Shown here in pieces: positions 35,770 to 44,282 of a stretch of DNA of 50,903 nucleotides. Position 1 is the first letter of the stretch. Each line of letters starts with the position of its first letter. Made by a program: the position numbers and the translations under genes. This stretch comes from Planctomycetota bacterium (GTDB lineage Bacteria > Planctomycetota > Planctomycetia > Pirellulales > UBA7805): contig QQVP01000044.1 in assembly GCA_003389215.1 (NCBI GenBank), forward strand, positions 1-50,903, given 5' to 3'. The notes under the pieces were generated by a model. The model did no database searches. It saw only the letters and a list, made by a program, of their open reading frames with translations, and was not told the DNA's origin.

Positions 35770-36417
35770 TCAGCCGGTGAGCACCGGATACGCGGCCGGC
35801 GATTCGCTGGGCGTCGGTGCCGGGGTGCTCCGTGGCGGCGCCCGTTCCTGTTGGACCGAGCGGACCCACTCGAAGGCTCCGGTTTTCCATTCGTAAGCAA
35901 AGCCGATGAACAACACGACAAAGAAGATCAGGATCGCCGCCATCGAGTACCACAGGTAGCTGAGCGACTGCCCTTCTTGCTTGACCATGCGCACGGCCGC
36001 TTCGGCCGCGGTGCCACTCTGGCCCGGGGCGACGCTGGCCAGCGTCGCGTCGGCGACACCCAGCTCGGCGTAGATCTTCGCCGCGGCCGGCGTCAGCGCG
36101 GTGCCCGATTCGTCGAGTACCTCAACCTGAGGATTGGCCAGCTCGGTCAGCTTGCCAAACACCGTCACCGACGGAAACAGGAAGGCCACTTCGGCATCGA
36201 ACACGATGAAGACCAACGCCACCACGTAGAACCGCAGGTCGAACTGTACGAAGCTCGAACCGATGGTCGGTTCGCCACACTCATAGATCTCGAGCTTCTC
36301 CGCGTGCGGATCCTTGGGGCGCACGAGATAGCCGATCACCAGGTTTGCGAACAGAAAGACGAACCCAATGGCGGTGAACAGTGCCAGGTAGGCGACGATT
36401 GCGGTGGGCGTAGCCAT
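35770..36417 (-). CDS. nuoA: NADH-quinone oxidoreductase subunit A, extended
   Basis: Small membrane subunit near the quinone site. 215 residues, compared with the usual 120-150. Conserved: YLALFTAIGFVFLFANLVIGYLVRPKDPHAEKLEIYECGEPTIGSSFVQFDLRFYVVALVFIVFDAEVAFLFP, including the Cys of the flexible loop and FDAEVAFLFP. A non-membrane insertion of about 65 residues (KLTELANPQVEVLDESG..AEAAVRMVKQEG) sits between TM2 and TM3, and a Pro/Thr-rich tail follows TM3. ATG 36417 gives the normal N-terminus; an earlier ATG at 36495 does not. Confidence 0.93.
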   Translation of the reverse strand: MATPTAIVAYLALFTAIGFVFLFANLVIGYLVRPKDPHAEKLEIYECGEPTIGSSFVQFDLRFYVVALVFIVFDAEVAFLFPSVTVFGKLTELANPQVEVLDESGTALTPAAAKIYAELGVADATLASVAPGQSGTAAEAAVRMVKQEGQSLSYLWYSMAAILIFFVVLFIGFAYEWKTGAFEWVRSVQQERAPPRSTPAPTPSESPAAYPVLTG

Positions 36418-36542
36418 GACGGCATTCTGAAAAATCGAACACCGCAACGCAAGATGGGGTTTCGCGGGGACCGATCGCGGCCGGCCGTTCACCAACCGAC
36501 TTGGATGCCCGCCCTGGCCGGCGTGCTCGACGTGCGCGAGCC

Positions 36543-37025
36543 TTACTCGCCCGTGATCGTGCCGTCGAACGAGTCGTCGCTCGCGGCGCTCTCGGCCGTC
36601 AGCGGCTGGCGACCCAGGAAACCGTCTTCCACTTCGTGCCAGTAGAGCACTTCCGATTCGCCCAACTGCCAGCAGAGAAAGACCACCCGGTCGTCCATCA
36701 ACGAGGGAAAGTCAACCAGTCCGCGGGGAGCGTCCTTCGGCTCGACGCCCAAATCCCGCAGCTCCTCGACGTACTCCTCGAGCCGCTGGCTATCGAGCGC
36801 CAGGTCCTGCTCGACCTGGGCCAGCTCTTCCAGATAAGGATCGTTGCGATCCCCTTTGCTGGCCGTTGCCCGGCGTCCCGCCAGGTGCGCAAGCCGCTCG
36901 CGGCGCTCCAGCAGCGACTTGGACAACTGCGACATGTCGTTGCAGATCGCCCGCACCAACGGCAGCGTGGCGTTGGCCTCTTCGACGGTGAACAGCCGTT
37001 TGAACTGCTTCGGATCGAGGGACAT
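36543..37025 (-). CDS. DUF2203 family protein
   Basis: 160 residues from ATG 37025 (MSLDPKQFKRLFTVEEANATLPLVRAICNDM). FTVEEANATLPLV is the hallmark opening of DUF2203. A long charged coiled-coil region follows (LLERRERLAHLAGRR, LEELAQVEQDLALDSQRLEEYVEELRDLGVEPKD). The conserved end is GLVDFPSLMDDRVVFLCWQLGESEVLYWHEVEDGFLGRQPL. The function of the family is unknown. It is inserted between nuoI and nuoA on the same strand, with gaps of 259 and 125 bp, so it may share the transcript without being a complex I subunit. Confidence 0.88.
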   Translation of the reverse strand: MSLDPKQFKRLFTVEEANATLPLVRAICNDMSQLSKSLLERRERLAHLAGRRATASKGDRNDPYLEELAQVEQDLALDSQRLEEYVEELRDLGVEPKDAPRGLVDFPSLMDDRVVFLCWQLGESEVLYWHEVEDGFLGRQPLTAESAASDDSFDGTITGE

Positions 37026-37284
37026 CGTGCTCAACCTTCGGTTACGCGACTCGGAACTCAACCGCCGCTCAGGGTTGATGCCCAGCCGAATCTCATTATG
37101 GACAAACTTCGCCGCAAAAGCGACCTTCCCAACGACCAGCGGCAAAACCGCGACATTCCGGCGTTGCGTGCGCGACCTGCTGCGGACAAACAGGGGCCCG
37201 TCGTCTGCCGGACGATTCGCCAACGCGACTGGTCAGTGCTTCGCCGCTTCGCCATACGGCCGACAGGGCATGTTAGGGGCACCG

Positions 37285-37812
37285 TTACTGGTTGGGACCC
37301 CCGTGGACCGGCTCCAAAATCACCTTCGAGTCGGCCACCGCCGTTGGATTGAGTGTTGCGCGACCCCAGGCCACGTCGACCGGCAGACGCGAGAAATCGA
37401 CCAGACAGCCGTCGCGGCTGTAGCAACTCAAGTCGTGCGTGGCGCCCATGAAAATGCAGTCGACCGGGCAAGGCTCGACACACAGGGCGCAAAACATGCA
37501 CTTCGTGTAGTCGATCGTGTAGTTGGTGACCTTAAATCCCTTGCCGCCCTCGACCTTTTCCTTGTCGATGTAGATGCAATCTACCGGGCAGGCTTTCGCG
37601 CACTGGTCGCAGGCGATACAGGTCGTCAGATCGAAGCGGTGGAAACCTCGATAGCGACCCGCCACGGGGACCGGCAACTCAGGATATTCGAAGTGCTCCG
37701 TGAACGTCTTGCGCTCGGGGGCGTAGGTCGCGATCCAGTATCGCAAGGTCACGAACATCCCGTGCGCGACCGTGTAGACTGCCGAAAAAACGTTCCCGAA
37801 CCACTGGAGCAT
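37285..37812 (-). CDS. nuoI: NADH-quinone oxidoreductase subunit I
   Basis: Ferredoxin-like peripheral subunit carrying the two [4Fe-4S] clusters N6a and N6b. 175 residues. Both motifs are intact: CIACDQCAKACP and CMFCALCVEPCP. The region between, VDCIYIDKEKVEGGKGFKVTNYTIDYTK, is typical. ATG 37812 with GAGGAAGAGAG upstream. It is the first complex I gene in transcription order, displaced from its common place beside nuoH, and separated from nuoA by the DUF2203 gene. Confidence 0.96.
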   Translation of the reverse strand: MLQWFGNVFSAVYTVAHGMFVTLRYWIATYAPERKTFTEHFEYPELPVPVAGRYRGFHRFDLTTCIACDQCAKACPVDCIYIDKEKVEGGKGFKVTNYTIDYTKCMFCALCVEPCPVDCIFMGATHDLSCYSRDGCLVDFSRLPVDVAWGRATLNPTAVADSKVILEPVHGGPNQ

Positions 37813-38069
37813 GGCTGGCTTCTCTCTTCCTCAACTCGAACTCAAGAGCACTCGCTTCCGCGGCGATTCGACGGCCTCTTGCAAGCGTGTCGATCGCGCT
37901 TAGCGCGTCTATGCCTATCCTATCGCAGCCGCGCGATGTCAGCTACTGGCCTGGAATTATAAGAGCCCGCCATCGGGTCGCAAGCGATGTTCGCCACCTC
38001 GCGCGCGTTCGACATCCGGCTGACAGCGCGCCTCAAGAGACACACCAGCACTTAGCGGGGTGTCGACCT

Positions 38070-38176
38070 TTATTGATGGCTGCGTTGTTAGTGAGCCCTT
38101 CGCGGCGGCGGTGATGGCTGAAATGCCGGCCTCCCGCTGGTCGGCCTGGTTGGTTGGCTGCGCAGGGCTCGATAAG
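38070..38176 (+). repeat. ~107-bp dispersed repeat, copy B
   Basis: Starts TTATTGATGGCTGCGTTG and ends CGCAGGGCTCGATAAG. Nearly identical to copy C (39214-39320, opposite strand), differing at only a few positions, and about 90% similar to copy A (7557-7664). Confidence 0.9.
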
Positions 38177-38722
38177 AATCGTCGATCCGAGGAGGACACC
38201 GCGAGGGTGCGAACCTCGTTGCACTCCGTCGTGACCAACAGGGCATTGCGTCCGAGCATCCGCCAGCCCGGCCGTGCGCGCGCTCCTGAGTTCATCTGGC
38301 GGCCGGCTGCTGCCGCGGTCGGCGACCCGGGCTGGACTCGGCGGGCTACGGATCCGGCGATGGCGGGAACGCTCGATTTGGCCGATCCACTGGCTCAGAT
38401 TCCAGTTCCCGGAAGCCATCCGCGCCGCGGGATGCGTGGCGGTTTAGGCAGCCTGTCCACGCCAAATCGGGCCAAATCGAACAAACTCCAAGATTAGCAA
38501 AGTTGATACTTGGGCCGAGCTCGCCTTCGCAGCGACGGGACGCTTACTGGCACAAATTGGCCCATTTTCCCGCTTTTTGGCACCGATTTCGGGTCTGGCC
38601 GGGTCCAACTGTGACGGTCTGTAAATGTATGCCGCGCAACACTTTGGCGAGGAAAATCCGCATCCTAGGTAAACGGTTTGTGAAAATGTCGGGAAATGAC
38701 CCACCTCGGACGCCCAGAATGC

Positions 38723-38750
38723 TTGACTATGGTCAACCAGCACGTAGAGT
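38723..38750 (+). promoter_or_regulatory. Candidate csrA promoter with operator-like dyad
   Basis: TTGACT (38723-38728), a 16-bp spacer, TAGAGT (38745-38750), about 185 bp before csrA. The -35 overlaps a dyad TTGAC-N4-GTCAA (38723-38736), which could bind a regulator. Confidence 0.35.
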
Positions 38751-38934
38751 GAAACGAAGGGAATGTATGCGTTGATGCATGGATCGGACGGCCTGTTGGT
38801 GGGGTGTCCACCGCGACGTCCCAGGCAGTCGAACGCCGGCCCCAGCGACGGTGGCTGTATACAATAGATCGAGGAGCATTTCGCAGCGGACCCCACGACG
38901 GTGTGTCCCGGCGAGACTCGCGAAGGAATCGGCC

Positions 38935-39156
38935 ATGTTGGTTCTATCTCGTAAGAAGAACGAAAGCATTATCATCGACGACAAGATCACGATCGTGGTC
39001 GTCGAAATCCGCGGAGATAAGGTCCGCCTGGGCGTCGAGGCGCCCAAGGAAGTGCCGGTGCATCGCCGCGAAGTCTACGAGGCGATCCAGCGTGGCAGCC
39101 AGGCCGCGGCTGATGACAAGCCCGCCGACGCCACCGGCTCTACCGCCGAAGCGTAG
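38935..39156 (+). CDS. csrA: Carbon storage regulator CsrA
   Basis: Post-transcriptional regulator that binds GGA motifs in mRNA leaders. 73 residues. MLVLSRKKNESIIIDDKITIVVVEIRGDKVRLGVEAPKEVPVHRREVYEAI contains every family block, with the RNA-binding ends (Leu4, Arg6 and Arg44 of VHRREVY). The last ~20 residues are Ala/Asp-rich and probably disordered. AAGGA lies 8 nt before ATG 38935. No flagellar genes (fliW, hag) are next to it, unlike in many bacteria. It is bracketed by inverted copies B and C of the dispersed repeat. Confidence 0.97.
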   Translation: MLVLSRKKNESIIIDDKITIVVVEIRGDKVRLGVEAPKEVPVHRREVYEAIQRGSQAAADDKPADATGSTAEA

Positions 39157-39213
39157 CGATTCGTTGATCTTCGGCTTGGCCCAGCCCATGGCGGGCTCCC
39201 TCGGCTCTTTCTC

Positions 39214-39320
39214 TATATTGAGCCCTGCGCAGCCAATCAACCAGGCCGACCAGCGGGAGGTCGGCATTTCAGCCATCACCGCCGCCGCGAAGGGCTCATT
39301 AACAACGCAGCCATCAATAA
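39214..39320 (-). repeat. ~107-bp dispersed repeat, copy C
   Basis: Reverse orientation relative to copies A and B. It begins 58 bp after the csrA stop. Its right end (CCATCAATAA on the plus strand) is intact; the left end (CTATATTG) departs slightly from the ATAAG consensus. Confidence 0.9.
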
Positions 39321-39415
39321 ATGCACTGCGCGGACGACTTTTCTCGCGCGCGGCAAGTCGGTGGCGCAACAGGCGAACAAAGCCGCCCGCAGACCGTGTT
39401 CGCACGGCCCTCCTC

Positions 39416-39445
39416 TTGACCTTTGGCGGTCGTCGCCCCTATAAA
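39416..39445 (+). promoter_or_regulatory. Promoter of tRNA-Glu
   Basis: TTGACC (39416-39421), an 18-bp spacer, TATAAA (39440-39445). Transcription would start near 39452, about 37 nt before the mature tRNA. Both boxes are close to consensus, which stands out in this GC-rich DNA. Confidence 0.6.
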
Positions 39446-39488
39446 CCCTGCGGACTTCGTCCTTTGCCGCGGAAACGCTCCGCACGCC

Positions 39489-39563
39489 GGCCCCGTCGTC
39501 TAGTCAGGTCTAGGACACCGGCCTTTCACGCCGATAACACGGGTTCGAATCCCGTCGGGGTCA
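39489..39563 (+). tRNA. tRNA-Glu (anticodon TTC)
   Basis: The acceptor arms GGCCCCG and CGGGGTC pair, with one G-U. The anticodon loop CTTTCAC gives TTC. The T-arm is ACGGG-TTCGAAT-CCCGT. The anticodon stem has one C-A mismatch at its outer pair (39518/39534), which is tolerable. The 3' CCA is not encoded. Confidence 0.93.
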
Positions 39564-39678
39564 CTATACTTCTTTATCGCGGCCGCGGTCATGCCGGCCG
39601 CTGGCCCGTCCCGGGCAGTCGCCGCTGACTCTGGCCGCCCCCAGTCTCTGCGTGATACCGTCTTCCGGCTCCAGATCG

Positions 39679-40698
39679 ATGGCTCAATACGACGCAATTT
39701 TGGTCGTTTCCTTTGGGGGTCCCGAAGGGCCCGACGACGTGATGCCCTTTCTCGAGAACGTCCTGCGCGGCAAGAACGTGCCTCGCGAGCGGATGCTCGA
39801 GGTCGCCGAACACTACCGCCACTTCGACGGCGTCAGCCCCATCAACGACCAGAATCGGGCCCTGATCGGGGCGCTCGAGGCCGAGCTGGCTGCCAAGGGA
39901 CCGCAGCTGCCGATCTATTGGGGAAATCGCAACTGGCATCCGACGTTGCCCGACACGCTCCGCCAGATGGCGGCCGACGGCATCCGGCGGGCGATCGCGT
40001 TCTTCACGTCGGCCTACAGTTCCTACTCCGGCTGCCGGCAATATCGCGAGAACATTGCGGTCGCACGGGAAGAGGTCGGTCCTGAGGCGCCGGAAGTCGA
40101 CAAGCTGCGTGTCTTCTTCAATCACCCGGGATTCATCGAACCGAACATCGAGAACCTGCGCGCGGCGCTCGAGCAGATTCCGGCCGCGCGGCGTGACGCG
40201 GCGGCGATTGTCTACACGGCCCACAGCATCCCCAGCGCGATGGCGGACAACTGCCGCTACGCGGCGCAGCTGGAAGATGCCTGTCGCACGGTCAGCGAGG
40301 CGGTCGGCCGCGACGCCTGGCGGCTCGTCTATCAGAGTCGCAGCGGTCCGCCGCAACAGCCCTGGCTCGAACCGGATATCGGCGACTACCTGCGCGAGCT
40401 CCGCGCCGGCGGCGCGACCGATGCCGTGGTGCTGCCGATCGGGTTCATCTCCGACCACTTGGAGGTGATTTGGGATCTCGACACCGAGGCCCAGGAGATT
40501 GCCGGCGAGATCGGCCTGAACATGGTCCGCGCCGCCACGGTTGGAGTCCATCCGCGATTCATCACGATGATTCGCGAGCTGGTCGAGGAGCGTATGAACG
40601 ACGCCGCGGACCGCCCGGCCGTGGGTCGACTCGGTCCCAGCCACGATGTCTGTCCGCAGGATTGCTGCCTCTACACGCCGCGTCGCCCGACCGGCTGA
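39679..40698 (+). CDS. hemH: Ferrochelatase
   Basis: Inserts Fe2+ into the porphyrin in the last steps of heme synthesis. 339 residues. Key blocks: VVSFGGPEGPDDVMPFLENVLRG near the N-terminus, the catalytic His182 in YTAHSIPSAMA, QSRSGPPQQPWLEPDI, and PIGFISDHLEVIWDLDTEA with the conserved Glu. It ends with a Cys group, VCPQDCCLY (Cys325, 329, 330), which could belong to a [2Fe-2S] site, as ferrochelatases of some bacteria carry one; this is inference. Whether it acts on protoporphyrin or coproporphyrin cannot be told here. ATG 39679 gives the canonical start; no other heme gene is nearby. Confidence 0.95.
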   Translation: MAQYDAILVVSFGGPEGPDDVMPFLENVLRGKNVPRERMLEVAEHYRHFDGVSPINDQNRALIGALEAELAAKGPQLPIYWGNRNWHPTLPDTLRQMAADGIRRAIAFFTSAYSSYSGCRQYRENIAVAREEVGPEAPEVDKLRVFFNHPGFIEPNIENLRAALEQIPAARRDAAAIVYTAHSIPSAMADNCRYAAQLEDACRTVSEAVGRDAWRLVYQSRSGPPQQPWLEPDIGDYLRELRAGGATDAVVLPIGFISDHLEVIWDLDTEAQEIAGEIGLNMVRAATVGVHPRFITMIRELVEERMNDAADRPAVGRLGPSHDVCPQDCCLYTPRRPTG

Positions 40699-41539
40699 AT
40701 CGGTTCAGGTTACCCGCAGCTAGGCGCGCTAGCGGGCTGAGTCAAGCCGACTGGTGGTTCGCCCTCTTCTTGGATTCCAGATCGCACGACCATTTTCCAG
40801 ATCTTGCGGCGGCCACAAGATCCGAAATCGTGATTGGGCATAGATTGATTCGCCGGGTGCCACTGGCTGCTTGCCAGCCAGTGCTGTGACGCGGTGTGTT
40901 TTCGCACGGGCATGGCCACACCAGCGTGGCCATGGCATCCCGGCGTCCGACCAAAGATAGCCCGAAACGTCAGTGAGGGACTTGCCGTGGCCATGTCTAC
41001 TTAGGGTGGCACGTCTGCCAGTGCATCGGCCACGTGTGTTTGCGAGCACGGTGGACGGCGAGTTGGACAGGATCGCAGGATTCAAAGGAGAGGAATTCGA
41101 TCCCGTCGATTCGGTTCATCCTGCTTTCAAACCGTTGGGTCGGGTGCGTGATGAAGGGGTCCGGTCCAAGTTTTCGGTCAGTACACTTAGCAGAGGAAGA
41201 ATCGAGCGGCCGAAAATTGGACCAGACCCCGAGCGACGGGTGGCACCGGCTCCGGCCTTCGCCCCGCAGGGGCAGAATAAGGCGAGTCCAGGGCAAGCGC
41301 CTGGTGCCACTTCTATGAAAGTCGGCTGCTTGCCAGCCAGCGCTGGTAGCGACCCAGTCCAACTAATCGTCCGAAACCTGCTCAGGAAATAGACCCTCGC
41401 AGTATAGCCGGCTGCCCCTCGCGCGCGTCCGTGAAACAGACCTCCGAAGTCTCACCTCGGTCAAGAACTGCCAGGGCGGACGGAACTGCCGCGTTGTGCA
41501 GCTCATGCGAACCAGCACTGCGTCGGTCGCTGGGCGTCC
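40699..41539. other. Gene-free region rich in hairpin repeats
   Basis: 841 bp without a gene. It holds a near-perfect hairpin at 40861-40883 (arms CACTGGCTG and CAGCCAGTG), a TGGCCAC-rich dyad at about 40909-40935, the GGTCCAAG/CTTGGACC-type element at 41156-41247, and another GGCTGCTTGCCAGCC at 41323-41337. These look like interspersed non-coding repeats. Confidence 0.6.
41156..41247 (+). repeat. GGTCCAAGTTTTCGGTC hairpin repeat, copy X
   Basis: The left arm GGTCCAAGTTTTCGGTC and the right arm GGCCGAAAATTGGACC pair with few mismatches around a 28-nt loop; the element is followed by CGGGTGGCAC. The reverse complement of 50708-50780 has the same arms and the same flank, with a diverged loop. 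Confidence 0.85.
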
Positions 41540-42718
41540 CTAGGCGCGTTCGACAACGATGGCCACGGCGTTGCCGCCGCCGAGGCAGAGCGACGCCAGT
41601 CCCCGCTGCAAACCGCGATCGGCCAGGGCGTACAGCAACGTCACCAAGACCCGCGCCCCGCTGGCCCCAATCGGATGGCCCAGGGCGATTGCCCCGCCGT
41701 GGACGTTCGTCTTTTCCGCGTCGATCCCCAACGCCCGCAGGCAGGCCAGCGACTGGGCCGCGAAGGCCTCGTTCAGCTCGAACAGATCGATGTCGGCGAC
41801 CGAGAGCTCCGCCTTGGCGAGTACCTTTTCCATCGCGCTGACCGGCGCGATGAAGATGTCCTTGGGCGCGACGCCACTAGTCGCGGTCGCGACAATCCGC
41901 GCCTTCACCGGCGAATCGACCTCGTGGGCGGTCGCTTCGTCGACGACCAGCACCGCGGCGGCACCGTCGCTCAGCTGCGAGGCGTTGCCCGCCGTCACGC
42001 TTCCCTCTCCGCTAAACGCAGGTCGCAGCCGGGCGAGACTCTTGGCCGAACTGTCGGGGCGGGGTCCCTCATCCGCTTCGACCAGCGTGTCGCCCTTCCG
42101 TCCGGGCACGGTGACCGCGGCCAGCTCGGCGGCAAACTTCCCGGCGGCCACGGCAGCCGTTGCCTTCTGATGACTGGACGCGGCGAACTCGTCCTGGTCG
42201 GCCCGACTGACCTCGCACTTGTCGGCGATGTAGTCGGCCGACACGCCCATGTGGCTGTCTTCGAAAGCACACCAGAGACCGTCATGAATCATCGAGTCGA
42301 CGACCTTCTGATCGCCGAACTTCCAACCCTCGCGACTGCCGGCGAGCAGGTAGGGGGCGCGGCTCATGCTCTCCATGCCGCCGGCCACGATGGCCCGCGC
42401 GTCGCCGGCGCGAATCGCCTGATCGGCCAGCATGACGGCCTTCAGACCGGAACCGCAAACCTTGTTGACCGTCACCGCGGCGACCGTTTCGGGCAGGCCC
42501 GCACCGAGCGCGGCCTGACGGGCCGGGGCCTGACCCTGTCCGGCGGAGAGCACGTTGCCCATGATCACTTCGTCGACGTTGGCCGGCGGCCAGGCGGCTC
42601 GCTCGAGCGCCGCCTTGATCGCGACAGCACCCAGGTCGGCGGCAGGCAACGTCGAAAGCCCGCCGAGAAATTTTCCGATGGGAGTGCGGGCGGCGCTGAC
42701 GAGGTAACTGGAAGTCAT
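41540..42718 (-). CDS. Acetyl-CoA acetyltransferase (thiolase)
   Basis: Condenses two acetyl-CoA or cleaves a 3-ketoacyl-CoA. 392 residues, the usual size. Catalytic residues are all present: acyl-accepting Cys88 in NKVCGSGLKAVMLA, His348 in GGAIALGHPIGASGARV and Cys378 in CLGGGNA. N-terminal VSAARTPIGKFLGG is typical of the biosynthetic (AtoB/PhaA) class. It lacks a partner alpha subunit or other beta-oxidation genes nearby, so whether it serves ketone/PHB synthesis, isoprenoid supply or degradation is open. ATG 42718 gives the canonical start. Confidence 0.94.
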   Translation of the reverse strand: MTSSYLVSAARTPIGKFLGGLSTLPAADLGAVAIKAALERAAWPPANVDEVIMGNVLSAGQGQAPARQAALGAGLPETVAAVTVNKVCGSGLKAVMLADQAIRAGDARAIVAGGMESMSRAPYLLAGSREGWKFGDQKVVDSMIHDGLWCAFEDSHMGVSADYIADKCEVSRADQDEFAASSHQKATAAVAAGKFAAELAAVTVPGRKGDTLVEADEGPRPDSSAKSLARLRPAFSGEGSVTAGNASQLSDGAAAVLVVDEATAHEVDSPVKARIVATATSGVAPKDIFIAPVSAMEKVLAKAELSVADIDLFELNEAFAAQSLACLRALGIDAEKTNVHGGAIALGHPIGASGARVLVTLLYALADRGLQRGLASLCLGGGNAVAIVVERA

Positions 42719-42838
42719 GGGGCATTCTCGTGTCGGACAGGGAGGTTCGCAGGCGGCGATGGCAGGTCGCATCGCCGAGGAGACCAATTCTATCGCCGCC
42801 TTGCCTGCGGGTCAGCCGTGCCACCCGCGGCCGCACGC

Positions 42839-44251
42839 CTAGCCCTCGATCAACCCGTAGAGCTCGAGTTTCTTCCGCAGCGTCGTGCGGTGCATGCCCA
42901 GGTGTCGGGCCGCCACGGAATACTGCCCCTGGTATTTCTCCAGGGCGGCCCGAAACAGGCTCGGTTCGATGGTTCGCAGCATTTGCTCGTAGAGCTGTTC
43001 CGGCAGGGCCTCGGCCGCCAGTTGCAGCTCGGTCCAGCGACGCACCGCGTCGGCCAGCGCCTCTTCCAGCGAAGCACCACGCCCGGCGGTGCCGCTGGGT
43101 AGCCGCTCGACGTAGGGCGGTGGCAGGTGTCCCGGTTCGATCGTGCCTCCGCGGGCGAGAATCACGGCGTGCTCGATGGCGTTGCTCAGTTCGCGGACGT
43201 TGCCGAGCCATTGTCGCGATTCGAGCTCGGCCAGGGCGTCGCTCGACAGGGTCGGCCGCGCCTGGTCGACGGCAAGTTTGGCCAACAGATGCTGGGCCAG
43301 TTCGCCGATGTCGCTGGCTCGCTCTCGTAGCGGGGGAATCTTGATGTGAAACGTCGCCAAGCGGAAAAACAAGTCGTGGCGGAACGATCCCTCCTCGACG
43401 CGCTCCAGCAGATTCTGATGGGTCGCCGAAACGAGGCGAAAGTTGGTTTCCACCGGCGTTTCCGAGCCGACCGGCACGATCTCGCCATACTCAAGCGCCC
43501 GCAAGAGCTTCACCTGAACCGCGAGCGGAATCTCTGCGACCTCGTCGAGGAACAGCGTCCCGCCGTCGGCCCGCGCCAACAGTCCCCCGCTGTCGTTGAC
43601 GGCGCCCGTGTACGCCCCACGGACGTGCCCGAACAACTCGCTTTCCGCGAGCGACGAGCTGAGCGACGCCACGTTGACCGGCACAAAGGGCCCCGCCGCG
43701 CGGCCGCTGTAGCGGTGGATGGCCCGCGCGGCGAGTTCCTTGCCCGTGCCGCTCTCGCCTTCGATCAGCACGCTGGCATCGGAGCCGGCCGCCAGGGCAA
43801 TCTGCCTGAAGACCTCCTGCATGCCGGGCGAGCTGCCCACCAGATTCCCGCTCGGCGAAGTCGGCTCCTCGCCGCGCGCGGGCGCGGGAGCGACGCGACG
43901 CAAGGCCCGGGCCAGCACATGCTCGACCTTGGCCAGATCGAACGGCTTGACGATGTACTCGAAGGCCCCGTTGCGAACCGCCGAGACGGCGGTGTCCAAG
44001 TCGCCGTAGGCCGTGATGACGATGATCGGCACCTCGCCGATTCGCTCCCGCAGTCGACTCATCGCGGACAGGCCGTCCATGCCCGGCAGACGCACGTCGA
44101 GGATCACGACCTCGGGGCGAAACCGATCGACCGCCTCGAGGGCCTGTTCGGCCGAGGCCGCGGTGACGACCTCGGCGCCGAGACTGTCGCCCAATTGGCT
44201 GAGCCCCCAGCAAATGCTCTGTTCATCGTCGACGACCAGCATCTTAGACAT
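42839..44251 (-). CDS. NtrC-family sigma-54 response regulator
   Basis: 470 residues with three domains. The receiver (1-120) has DDE, phospho-acceptor Asp52 in [10 protein letters not shown], Thr80 and Lys102. The AAA+ domain (about 137-375) has Walker A GESGTGK (165-171), the sigma-54 contact loop GAYTGA (212-217, Tyr replacing the usual Phe) and Walker B GGTLFLDE (230-237). The C-terminal Fis-type helix-turn-helix is [21 protein letters not shown]. It should activate sigma-54 promoters after phosphorylation. ATG 44251 is preceded by GAGGAAA. It lies 31 bp downstream of its histidine kinase, clearly one operon. Confidence 0.96.
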   Translation of the reverse strand: MSKMLVVDDEQSICWGLSQLGDSLGAEVVTAASAEQALEAVDRFRPEVVILDVRLPGMDGLSAMSRLRERIGEVPIIVITAYGDLDTAVSAVRNGAFEYIVKPFDLAKVEHVLARALRRVAPAPARGEEPTSPSGNLVGSSPGMQEVFRQIALAAGSDASVLIEGESGTGKELAARAIHRYSGRAAGPFVPVNVASLSSSLAESELFGHVRGAYTGAVNDSGGLLARADGGTLFLDEVAEIPLAVQVKLLRALEYGEIVPVGSETPVETNFRLVSATHQNLLERVEEGSFRHDLFFRLATFHIKIPPLRERASDIGELAQHLLAKLAVDQARPTLSSDALAELESRQWLGNVRELSNAIEHAVILARGGTIEPGHLPPPYVERLPSGTAGRGASLEEALADAVRRWTELQLAAEALPEQLYEQMLRTIEPSLFRAALEKYQGQYSVAARHLGMHRTTLRKKLELYGLIEG

Positions 44252-44282
44252 TTCCGGTTTCCTCGCTGGGGAACGTCGCGGC

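Larger units (their letters stand above)
37813..38934. other. Long gene-free region upstream of nuoI and csrA
   Basis: 1.1 kb between divergent nuoI and csrA. It holds dispersed repeat copy B (38070-38176) and a less GC-rich stretch (about 38480-38760). Short frames on both strands lack recognisable domains. I looked for rnpB, tmRNA and SRP-like signatures and saw none. The csrA promoter candidate is at its right end. Confidence 0.45.

Noticed and set aside
38177..38760. A structured RNA gene such as rnpB, tmRNA or SRP RNA
   Set aside because: None of the conserved sequence signatures I know for these RNAs is present.
39579..39601. GCGGCCG/CGGCCGC dyad as a tRNA terminator
   Set aside because: A 7-bp GC palindrome without a T run; weak in DNA of this composition.
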